Source of the DNA: Actinomycetota bacterium
Lineage (GTDB): Bacteria > Actinomycetota > Actinomycetes > Nanopelagicales > Nanopelagicaceae
Length of the DNA stretch: 9,769 bases
Reading direction: 5' to 3'
Assembly (NCBI GenBank): GCA_005793655.1
Contig: SXRC01000023.1
Coordinates: 1-9,769 of the forward strand
Part shown: positions 1 through 6,918 of the stretch, one piece after another
Layout of the letters: every line of letters begins with the position of its first letter
Position numbering within the stretch: position 1 is the stretch's first letter
Program-made: the position numbers and the translations under genes
The notes under the pieces: generated by a model
What the model was told of the DNA's origin: nothing
The model's database searches: none
The model's input: the letters and a program-made list of their open reading frames with translations, nothing else

Positions 1-183
1 GCGAACATTTAATGCATTGGCAAATGTTTGCCTTACCTGCTGCAGCAAAATGGCAGTTTGCCGTGAAGAGTTGTTTAACTTGTTTGGGTCTGCCCAGCCC
101 TTAGTAAAAAACTCAGATAACAGCGGTATTGCAGCAGGGTGTAGCACTCTTTCCTGCTGAAAATCGGCTGTGATGCGAACCAC
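1..183 (-). CDS. Class V aminotransferase / cysteine desulfurase-like protein, N-terminal part only
   Basis: Partial gene: the first 61 codons are visible and the rest lies beyond the left edge. The reading frame has no stop from a GTG start at 183 down to position 1. The peptide begins MVRITADFQQ and contains LHPAA (14-18) and GWADPNKL (29-36), which resemble the N-terminus of PLP-dependent class V (NifS-like) enzymes seen next to ctaC in other actinobacteria, where the pattern is LD-AA-x-x-x-LHPAA followed by GWADPARL. The catalytic Lys and PLP site lie outside the window. GTG at 183 is chosen because an in-frame TAA occurs at 189-187 and AGGGG sits six bases upstream; TTG at 186 is the only other option. 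Oddly, the small residues after the conserved Asp (Asp-Ala-Ala-x-Thr in typical members) are Phe-Gln-Gln here, so a function as a true cysteine desulfurase is uncertain. Divergent from ctaC. Family assignment rests on a short N-terminal match from memory. Confidence 0.55.
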   Translation of the reverse strand, partial: MVRITADFQQERVLHPAAIPLLSEFFTKGWADPNKLNNSSRQTAILLQQVRQTFANALNVR

Positions 184-189
184 CAATTA

Positions 190-194
190 CCCCT
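190..194 (-). promoter_or_regulatory. Shine-Dalgarno site for the aminotransferase-like gene
   Basis: AGGGG on the minus strand, six bases before the GTG at 183. This spacing supports GTG at 183 rather than TTG at 186. It is the clearest ribosome binding site in the window; most other genes here overlap their neighbour or seem leaderless. Confidence 0.45.
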
Positions 195-206
195 AACCTT
201 CACCGT

Positions 207-235
207 GCGACATCGCAATGACAGAAGGTTATCCT
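207..235 (+). promoter_or_regulatory. Probable sigma-70-type promoter of the ctaC operon, likely leaderless
   Basis: A TATCCT hexamer at 230-235 (four of six matches to TATAAT) lies 17 bases after GCGACA at 207-212 (four of six to TTGACA). The -10 element ends seven bases before the ATG of ctaC at 243, so transcription would begin at or next to the start codon. That agrees with the lack of a usable ribosome binding site: the only purine-rich run, AGAAGG at 223-228, is 14 bases from the ATG. The 184-242 gap is shared with the divergent gene on the left, whose own -10 I could not identify. Predicted by eye only. Confidence 0.4.
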
Positions 236-242
236 TATCCCC

Positions 243-1010
243 ATGCGTTCGCTCAATCGTAAATCATCACTTTTACCGCTTGCATTACTCCCATTATTAA
301 CAGCTTGCTCCAAAGCAGATGTTTCCGGCCTTGGCTTCGAAGAAGGGGTAACAAGTGTTAATGACGCTTCTTTGTCACTCTGGCAAGGAGCATGGATAGC
401 AGCTGCAGTAGTTGGTGGTTTTACGTTGATTCTAATTTTATGGCCAGTTTTCTTTCATCGCAAGAAAGATGAAAGTTTTCCAAAGCAAACCCAATACAAC
501 ATTCCAGTAGAGGTTGCATACACTGTAATTCCATTTGTTATTGTGGCGGTTCTTTTTTACTTTACCGTGCAACGCGAATCGGAGATTGTAAAAATTACCC
601 CAGATGCACAGGTCTCACACTTTATTGATGTGGTTGGATTCCAATGGTCATGGCAGTTTAAGTATCGCGATGCTGGTGATTACAAGAGTGCAACAGTTAC
701 TGGCACTCCAGCCCAGCCACCTACTTTGTATTTGCCGCAGGGGCAAAAGGTCCGCTTTACTTTAGATGCCAATGATGTAGTTCACGGCTTTTGGGTCCCT
801 GCTTTTATGATCCAGATGCAGAATCTGCCGGGTGTGACCAACAAACTAGAGTTCACGGCAAATAAGCTCGGGACCTACCCAGGTCGATGCAATATATTAT
901 GCGGAAGGAATCACTCGCAGATGCTGTTTTCTGTGAAGGTGGTGACATTGGCAGAGTATGAGAAGTATCTGCAAGATTTAGTAGCCGAAGAGAAAGCAGG
1001 CATCGCATGA
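243..1010 (+). CDS. ctaC: Cytochrome c oxidase subunit II (aa3 type, lipoprotein)
   Basis: Subunit II of the aa3 oxidase; it takes electrons from cytochrome c (in actinobacteria, the dihaem QcrC) into the CuA centre and passes them to haem a in CtaD. 255 residues. The N-terminus has a basic start, a hydrophobic run and a lipobox LTAC (Cys22), so it is probably lipid-anchored. Two membrane helices (about 48-71 and 91-110) precede the cupredoxin domain. CuA ligands are visible: His181 (DVVHGF), Cys216, Cys220, His224 and Met227 in C-x3-C-x3-H-x2-M. The aromatic electron-entry patch GFQWSWQF is at 132-139. Odd: the position between the two cysteines that is normally Glu (Mg ligand by side chain, CuA ligand by backbone) is Ile218, and the usual Lys/Asp before the PG turn are Gln191/Gln193. 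ATG at 243 is the only in-frame start before a TGA at 219-221. Overlaps ctaD by four bases (ATGA). Confidence 0.96.
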   Translation: MRSLNRKSSLLPLALLPLLTACSKADVSGLGFEEGVTSVNDASLSLWQGAWIAAAVVGGFTLILILWPVFFHRKKDESFPKQTQYNIPVEVAYTVIPFVIVAVLFYFTVQRESEIVKITPDAQVSHFIDVVGFQWSWQFKYRDAGDYKSATVTGTPAQPPTLYLPQGQKVRFTLDANDVVHGFWVPAFMIQMQNLPGVTNKLEFTANKLGTYPGRCNILCGRNHSQMLFSVKVVTLAEYEKYLQDLVAEEKAGIA

Positions 1011-2668
1011 CAACCTATGCGCAACGTCCAGTAATCTCAGCTTCACCTTCTGCCCCACTGCCAACATCCAAGGGACGTGTGCTGGTCAAGTGGCTTACCT
1101 CAACTGATCACAAAACAATTGGCTACCTTTATTTAATAACTTCATTTGCTTGGTTCTTAATTGCGGGCTTAATGGCATTGCTCCTTCGAGGAGAGTTAGC
1201 ACGCCCGGGTATGCAATTTTTAAGTAATGAGCAGTACAACCAGATATTTACCATGCATGGCACCATCATGCTTTTAATGTTTGCAACCCCACTATTTGTT
1301 GGCTTTGCTAATGTAATTATGCCGTTGCAAATTGGTGCAGCAGATGTGGCATTTCCAAGATTAAATATGCTTTCATATTGGTTGTATTTATTTGGCGGCA
1401 CCATGGCGTTCATTGGATTTATTACACCAGGGGGTGCGGCTTCATTTGGATGGACCGCTTACGCACCACTTTCTAGTTCGCAGTACTCACCAGGAATTGG
1501 CGCAGATCTTTGGTTGGTTGGACTTGCCATTGGAGGTCTAGGAACAATCCTTGGTGGAGTTAACTTTGTGACCACGATACTAACTATGCGAGCACCTGGA
1601 ATGACGATGTTTAGAATGTCTATTTTTTCTTGGAATGTACTTCTGACCTCAATTCTGGTTTTGATTGCTTTCCCACCACTAGCAGCAGCGTTCTTAGCAC
1701 TTGAATCAGATCGGTTATTTGGTTCGCATATTTTTGATCCTGCCAATGGTGGAGCGATGTTATGGCAACATTTATTTTGGTTTTTTGGCCATCCGGAGGT
1801 TTATATCTTGGCTTTGCCATTTTTTGGTATCGCAACTGAGATCTTGCCGGTCTTTAGTCGTAAACCTATTTTTGGCTACAAAGGATTAATTGCAGCAACC
1901 ATTGCAATCGCAGCTTTATCTGTAGCGGTTTGGGCGCACCATATGTATGCAAGTGGGCAGGTCCTTTTGCCTTTCTTCTCATTTATGACATTTTTGATTG
2001 GCGTGCCAACTGGCGTGAAGTTCTTTAATTGGATCGGCACAATGTGGCGAGGATCAGTCACTTTTGAAACACCGATGCTTTTTGTACTGGGCTTTTTAAT
2101 CACCTTCTTATTTGGCGGCCTAACTGGAATTATTTTGGCCAGCCCACCACTTGATTTTGCAGTATCTGCCTCCTACTTTGTAGTGGCGCACTTTCACTAC
2201 GTTTTATTTGGCACTGTGGTGTTTGCAATGTTTGCTGGCTTCTATTTCTGGTGGCCAAAGATGACAGGTCGAATGTTGGATGAAACTTTAGGCAAGATTC
2301 ACTTCTGGACATTATTCTTTGGTTTCCACACAACATTTTTAATTCAGCATTGGCTGGGAATTAAAGGATTCCCACGTAGATACGCAGATTACTTAGCCTC
2401 GGATGGATTTACTTTCATGAACATGGTTTCAACAGTTGGCTCAGGCTTACTGGCACTTTCTATGATTCCATTTTTCTTAAATATTTGGCAATCTCGAAAT
2501 AGCCCAAAGGTAATGGATGATGATCCATGGGGATATGGCTCATCCTTAGAGTGGGCTACCTCTTGTCCACCGCCTCGACATAATTTCACTTCGATGCCAA
2601 GAATTCGCAGTGAGCGTCCAGCTTTTGATTTGCATTACCCGCATATGGCGGAAAAAGCAGATCATTAA
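1007..2668 (+). CDS. ctaD: Cytochrome c oxidase subunit I (aa3 type)
   Basis: Catalytic, proton-pumping subunit of the aa3 oxidase in the cytoplasmic membrane; reduces oxygen to water at haem a3/CuB. 553 residues, usual length, 12 membrane helices, no fusion to subunit III. Haem a ligands His84 and His397, haem a3 ligand His395, and CuB ligands His262, His311 and His312 are present. The Tyr266 partner of the His-Tyr crosslink and Glu264 lie in GHPEVY. The D channel (Asp113, Asn102, Asn120) and K channel (Lys338 in PTGVK) are intact, as are Arg457-Arg458 near the haem propionates and Arg61 at haem a. Odd: where mitochondrial and proteobacterial enzymes have His-Asp before the haem ligands (bovine 368-369) this protein has Ser387-Ala388, in an ungapped alignment anchored on LDF at 382-384 and VVAHFHYV at 392-399. 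The start overlaps ctaC, and the TAA shares a base with the ATG of ctaF, so translation is probably coupled. Confidence 0.98.
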   Translation: MTTYAQRPVISASPSAPLPTSKGRVLVKWLTSTDHKTIGYLYLITSFAWFLIAGLMALLLRGELARPGMQFLSNEQYNQIFTMHGTIMLLMFATPLFVGFANVIMPLQIGAADVAFPRLNMLSYWLYLFGGTMAFIGFITPGGAASFGWTAYAPLSSSQYSPGIGADLWLVGLAIGGLGTILGGVNFVTTILTMRAPGMTMFRMSIFSWNVLLTSILVLIAFPPLAAAFLALESDRLFGSHIFDPANGGAMLWQHLFWFFGHPEVYILALPFFGIATEILPVFSRKPIFGYKGLIAATIAIAALSVAVWAHHMYASGQVLLPFFSFMTFLIGVPTGVKFFNWIGTMWRGSVTFETPMLFVLGFLITFLFGGLTGIILASPPLDFAVSASYFVVAHFHYVLFGTVVFAMFAGFYFWWPKMTGRMLDETLGKIHFWTLFFGFHTTFLIQHWLGIKGFPRRYADYLASDGFTFMNMVSTVGSGLLALSMIPFFLNIWQSRNSPKVMDDDPWGYGSSLEWATSCPPPRHNFTSMPRIRSERPAFDLHYPHMAEKADH

Positions 2669-3069
2669 TGAAAACTAGTTGGATTTTATTTGTCGGGCTC
2701 TCAGTATTTTATGTAATTTTGGCGGTAATTTATTGGCAAGTGGGCGGGGAGCCAGTAGGAATTACTGCGATTTCCTTAAGTGCAGGACTTGCGTTAATTG
2801 TTGGCTTTTATCTTTGGTTTACCAGCCGCAGATTAGGAAACTTATTACCAGAGGATAATCAACAAGGTGAGATAGCAGATTCAGCAGGTGAGATGGGATT
2901 TTTTTCACCCCACTCTTGGTGGCCATTACCAGTCGCATTATCGGCTTGCGCCGTTGGTGTTGGCTTAATTATCGGTTGGTGGCTGGTTCTAATTGCAGTT
3001 GGTAGTTTGCTGATTTCGATTCTCGGTTTAGTTTTAGAGTATGAACGGCCCTCTAACACCGCTCATTAA
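2668..3069 (+). CDS. ctaF: Cytochrome c oxidase subunit IV, actinobacterial type
   Basis: Small accessory subunit of the actinobacterial aa3 oxidase. 133 residues, matching the family's usual size. It has an N-terminal helical pair (about 5-24 and 33-52), a hydrophilic loop, and a C-terminal helical pair (about 85-122). The loop carries the family signature LWFTSRR (50-56) followed by an acidic segment and GFFSPHSWWP (77-86), which I recognise from actinobacterial CtaF. The protein has no known redox cofactor and is thought to stabilise the oxidase in the bcc-aa3 supercomplex. Its ATG overlaps the stop of ctaD by one base, the usual ctaC-ctaD-ctaF order. Its presence is strong evidence that the source is an actinobacterium. 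Confidence 0.93.
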   Translation: MKTSWILFVGLSVFYVILAVIYWQVGGEPVGITAISLSAGLALIVGFYLWFTSRRLGNLLPEDNQQGEIADSAGEMGFFSPHSWWPLPVALSACAVGVGLIIGWWLVLIAVGSLLISILGLVLEYERPSNTAH

Positions 3070-3071
3070 TT

Positions 3072-3530
3072 ATGAAAGAAAAAGCGCAGATACTAGATAC
3101 TGGTGTCCCACTTTTCTTTAAGGCACAACTAGAGATTAATGCACCGGCTCAGAAAATTTTTGATTTTATTTCAAACCCAGCCAATCACCCATTTATGGAT
3201 GGTTCAGGAATGGTGAGAGGAAGTGTAAGGGGAGGATCTCAACTTTATCTTGGCGCCAAATTTGGCATGAAAATGAAATATGCAGTGCCTTATTTTATTA
3301 AAAATCAGGTGGTTGAATTTCAGGAGGGCAAGGTAATCGCCTGGCAACATCTTTTACACAATATTTGGCGGTATGAGTTAACTGAGATTGATGCCAATAC
3401 AACATTAGTAACTGAGAGTTGGGATGGCCGCCAAGCTCGTTCTAAGTGGTGGATCTCTGATTCCGGGGAGTGGGTACCAACGGCGATGGCTAAAACTTTA
3501 GTTAAATTAAAGGGATTGATGCAAGGATGA
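3072..3530 (+). CDS. SRPBCC (START/polyketide cyclase-like) family protein
   Basis: 152-residue soluble protein with no signal peptide or membrane helix. The pattern matches SRPBCC ligand-binding folds: an opening strand (FKAQLEINAPAQKIFDFISN, about 16-35), the loop HPFMDGSGMVRG (39-50) common in actinobacterial members, a middle sheet, WQHLLHNIWRYEL (91-103), the strand TTLVTESWD (109-117), and a C-terminal helix (about 133-151) that normally caps the hydrophobic pocket. The ligand is not known from sequence. SRPBCC proteins bind lipids, polyketides, hormones or, in the COQ10 group, ubiquinone. It starts two bases after ctaF ends, without a clear ribosome binding site, and overlaps putA by four bases (ATGA), so it is almost certainly co-transcribed with the oxidase and putA. 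A role in handling quinone or another hydrophobic molecule is possible but is only an inference from position. It could equally be a cargo gene. Confidence 0.8.
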   Translation: MKEKAQILDTGVPLFFKAQLEINAPAQKIFDFISNPANHPFMDGSGMVRGSVRGGSQLYLGAKFGMKMKYAVPYFIKNQVVEFQEGKVIAWQHLLHNIWRYELTEIDANTTLVTESWDGRQARSKWWISDSGEWVPTAMAKTLVKLKGLMQG

Positions 3531-6500
3531 GTAAACCAATAGCAACCGACCCAGGGATCGATGAATTAGCCTCATCAGCTGTTGAAAGTGCCAGAGCGCT
3601 AATTAATGAATCTGCACCTAATCTAAAAAGGTATGACAAAGCTAGTCGAAAAAGATTTACCAGGTTATTTAAAGATCCTAAAGCTATTTCAGTAACAGTT
3701 TCATTAACTGATGAGGTTATGCGTATTACCTCTGCCAAGGATTCAGTTCGAATTTTACGAAGAGCTGCAAAGGATGCCTCTATTGCCGGCTTTGGATTGT
3801 TTAATACTTTTGGGCTAAAACTAATTGCCGCAATTTCCAGGGTGCTGCCTAAACCGGTTTTATTCGCCGTGCACACTCAGGTAAAGCTTTTATCCAAGGG
3901 GATTATTTTGCCGGCTGAGAGTAAGCAACTTGCGCGGCAAATAAAAAAGCGTGCCAAAAAGGGAATCAGGTTAAATATAAATGTTCTTGGTGAAGCGGTA
4001 TTGGGTGAAGCCGAGGCAAGTGAAAGGTTTGAACGGGTCATAAAAATGATGCAACGAAGTGAGGTTGATTATGTCTCGGTCAAACTTTCATCAGTTGCCA
4101 GCCAGATAATTGCATTAGATCGCAAGGGCACACTCGATCGAGTTAGTGAAAAATTGCGACAAATTTATCGTACATCGATCGCAACTAATACCTTCGTAAA
4201 TTTAGATATGGAGGAGTTTCGAGATCTTCGCTTAACCGTAGATGCTTTCAAACTGGTATTAAATGAGGGCGAGTTTAAGAATCTATATGCAGGTTTAGTT
4301 TTGCAGGCATATCTTCCAGAATCACATGAGGTATTTGCTGAATTAGTTGAGTGGGCAATAGGGCGAAACAGGCAATCAGGCGGGGTAATAAAAATTAGAT
4401 TAGTAAAGGGTGCAAATTTAGCGATGGAAAAAGCAGAGGCTGAATTACACGGTTGGAGTGCAGCTCCATATGAATCAAAAGCAGATGTTGATGCCTCATA
4501 CTCAAGATTGTTAGATACAGCATTACGCCTAGAAAATGCCAAAGCGGTTCGAATTGGAGTGGCCAGCCACAATCTATTTCACATTGCATTTGCGTTAGAG
4601 ATTGCCCAGCGCCGTAATGTAATGGAGCAATTAGATCTTGAGATGCTTGAAGGAATGGCAAACCCCGAGGCACTAGCCATTGCCAAACGTTCGATGCGAA
4701 TTCTGCTTTACGCACCAGTTACTCGCGGTGATGATTTTGCATCAGCTGTGGCTTATTTAGTACGAAGATTGGATGAAAATACCGCTGCTGAAAACTACCT
4801 TCGTTCATCATTTGAAATCGGATCTAATACAGAAAAGTTTGCCGAGCAATCTGCAAGATTTTTAGCCAGCGCATCTAGCCGTCATGTGATTTCAACTAAA
4901 ACTCTTCGCCATAAAAAGCACGAATTTGAAGTTGATCAAAGTTTTGAGAATGCGCCCAATGCTGATATCACTAAATTGGATTTTCTTACCAAGCTTGATA
5001 AAGAGGTAGGAGCAGTTTTAAATCGAGCAATTGATGAGATTCCAATTGTTATTGATGGCAAGGAGATTTATGATCGAGAACAAATCGAAGGCACTGATCC
5101 CAGTAATAATGCCAAGGTTTGGTATAGATACTGTGTTGCTAGATCAATTGATATTAATTTGGCAGTAACAGTTGCACAGAAATCCGTACAGGATTGGGAT
5201 CAGATTGGTGTGATTAAGCGAGCCCAGATCCTTAAAAAATTTGCTCAGATTGCACATGATGAACAAGAAGAGACTATTGCAATAATGTCCCGTGATGCTG
5301 GTAAGACAGTTGCGGAGGCTGACCCTGAGGTCTCAGAGGCAATTGATTTTGCTAATTACTATGCACTCTCAGCCATTTCATTAGATTTAGAGCGCGAATC
5401 ATCACCGGTTGGTGTAGTGGTAGTTGTACCACCTTGGAACTTTCCTTATGCGATCCCAACTGGCGGGATCTGTGCGGCATTAGCTGCTGGAAATTCAGTG
5501 ATTTTTAAATCAGCACCTGAAACTGTTGCCACCTCTTGGCACTTAGTAAATCAATTATGGAAAGCTGGCGTGCCTAAAAACGTGCTGCAATTTGTTTCAA
5601 CTCAAGATAATGAGGTTGGTCAATCTTTGATTACAAATGATGGGGTTAATTCAGTAATTTTGACTGGCGGATATAGCACAGCCTTGTTATTTTCCTCTTG
5701 GAAAAATGAGTTGAATTTGCTTGCTGAAACTAGTGGAAAAAATGCTATGGTCTTAACTGCCTGCTGTGATATTGATGTTGCAGTAAAAGATCTGGTGCAA
5801 TCAGCCTTTGGGCATGCAGGCCAAAAATGTTCAGCAGCGTCACTGGCTATTGTCGATAAAAATATCTATGGAAATCCAATTTTTATTAAGCAATTAGTTG
5901 ATGCAGTTAAATCTTTAAAGGTTGGCCCTGGCTATGAGTACTCAACTACGGTCGGTCCAATAATAAAAAGTGCTGAGGCCAGATTGCAGCGAGCACTCAC
6001 CCAATTAGATGATGGGGAGGAGTGGTTACTAAAACCAGAACAATTAGACCAATCTGGTCTGCTTTGGTCACCGGGTATCAAAACTGGTGTTAAACCTGGC
6101 TCTTGGTCGCACCTAAATGAATGGTTTGGCCCAGTACTTGCCATCATGATTTCACCTAATTTGCAGACCTCTATAAATTGGCAAAATTCCACTGATTTTG
6201 GATTAACAGCTGGAATACAATCCTTAGATCCTGTTGAGTGTGAGTACTGGATTGAAAATGTAGAGGCAGGAAATCTTTACGTGAATCGTGGTGTCACTGG
6301 TGCGATTGTTAATCGTCAGCCATTTGGTGGTTGGAAGAAAAGTTGCGTGGGTGCAACTGCTAAAGCAGGTGGTGCAAATTATGTTGCAACTCTGCGCAAC
6401 TGGAATCAGATGAAGCATTTTCTGCCGATGAAAGAGGTGGCAAATAAGTGGCTTAATTCAACTGGTGGGTTGGCAATTGATCACACCGGTCTTACTGTTG

Positions 6501-6916
6501 AACAAAATCTTCAAAGATATCGCCAGTATAAAAAAGGCTTCTTGATAAGAATTGAAAGTGGCACCAGTAAGGATGAGTTGGATTTTTTAAGTTGGCTCAA
6601 GAATGATTTAGGTGTAATTACAGCCTTAAGTAGTGATTCTTTGATTCCAGGTTTAGCTAATTTAGTTGTAGAGAGTGCTGAAGAGTTTGCTGAACACGCC
6701 ATAGAGTTTGATCGAGTTCGATGGATATCAGCTGAGGTTCCACCAGTTTATGATCTATTGAGAAATGGCATCTCATGTGATCGTCGACCAATTACTTTAA
6801 GAGGAGAGATAGAGATTACTCGTTGGTTCCTTGAACAAAGTGTTTCTATTACACAACATCGGTATGGCAATACTAATGCTGGGCCAAAGCCAGTTTGTGC
6901 TGGGCTAAAACTTTAA
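3527..6916 (+). CDS. putA: Bifunctional proline dehydrogenase / L-glutamate gamma-semialdehyde dehydrogenase
   Basis: Converts proline to glutamate in two steps: FAD-dependent oxidation to pyrroline-5-carboxylate with electrons to the quinone pool, then NAD-dependent oxidation of the semialdehyde. 1129 residues. The proline dehydrogenase barrel covers about 60-440, with NVLGE (152-156), VSVKLSS (183-189; Lys186), Asp227, Gln260, RLVKGA (291-296), ASHN (346-349) and the signature Y-x-x-RR (410-414). The aldehyde dehydrogenase half covers about 500-970: PWNFP with Asn638, Lys661, base Glu734, catalytic Cys768 in AGQKCSA, Glu865 and PFGG (932-935). A tail of about 150 residues resembles that of other long actinobacterial PutA proteins and may serve assembly or channel sealing. 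There is no ribbon-helix-helix DNA-binding domain, so it should not repress its own gene. It is the fifth gene of the cytochrome oxidase operon, which ties proline oxidation to respiration. Confidence 0.95.
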   Translation: MSKPIATDPGIDELASSAVESARALINESAPNLKRYDKASRKRFTRLFKDPKAISVTVSLTDEVMRITSAKDSVRILRRAAKDASIAGFGLFNTFGLKLIAAISRVLPKPVLFAVHTQVKLLSKGIILPAESKQLARQIKKRAKKGIRLNINVLGEAVLGEAEASERFERVIKMMQRSEVDYVSVKLSSVASQIIALDRKGTLDRVSEKLRQIYRTSIATNTFVNLDMEEFRDLRLTVDAFKLVLNEGEFKNLYAGLVLQAYLPESHEVFAELVEWAIGRNRQSGGVIKIRLVKGANLAMEKAEAELHGWSAAPYESKADVDASYSRLLDTALRLENAKAVRIGVASHNLFHIAFALEIAQRRNVMEQLDLEMLEGMANPEALAIAKRSMRILLYAPVTRGDDFASAVAYLVRRLDENTAAENYLRSSFEIGSNTEKFAEQSARFLASASSRHVISTKTLRHKKHEFEVDQSFENAPNADITKLDFLTKLDKEVGAVLNRAIDEIPIVIDGKEIYDREQIEGTDPSNNAKVWYRYCVARSIDINLAVTVAQKSVQDWDQIGVIKRAQILKKFAQIAHDEQEETIAIMSRDAGKTVAEADPEVSEAIDFANYYALSAISLDLERESSPVGVVVVVPPWNFPYAIPTGGICAALAAGNSVIFKSAPETVATSWHLVNQLWKAGVPKNVLQFVSTQDNEVGQSLITNDGVNSVILTGGYSTALLFSSWKNELNLLAETSGKNAMVLTACCDIDVAVKDLVQSAFGHAGQKCSAASLAIVDKNIYGNPIFIKQLVDAVKSLKVGPGYEYSTTVGPIIKSAEARLQRALTQLDDGEEWLLKPEQLDQSGLLWSPGIKTGVKPGSWSHLNEWFGPVLAIMISPNLQTSINWQNSTDFGLTAGIQSLDPVECEYWIENVEAGNLYVNRGVTGAIVNRQPFGGWKKSCVGATAKAGGANYVATLRNWNQMKHFLPMKEVANKWLNSTGGLAIDHTGLTVEQNLQRYRQYKKGFLIRIESGTSKDELDFLSWLKNDLGVITALSSDSLIPGLANLVVESAEEFAEHAIEFDRVRWISAEVPPVYDLLRNGISCDRRPITLRGEIEITRWFLEQSVSITQHRYGNTNAGPKPVCAGLKL

Positions 6917-6918
6917 AA

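Noticed and set aside
218..220. ATG upstream of ctaC as a possible start
   Set aside because: It is out of frame with ctaC and reaches a stop after 14 codons; no reason to call it a leader peptide.
4132..4143. Perfect 12-base palindrome ACTCGATCGAGT
   Set aside because: It is inside putA coding sequence, and about two palindromes of this length are expected by chance in a window of this size.
1129..4715. Many short antisense or out-of-frame open frames inside ctaC-putA
   Set aside because: They lie wholly within well-supported genes, have no recognisable domains and show biased composition expected from the opposite strand of membrane-protein or AT-rich genes.
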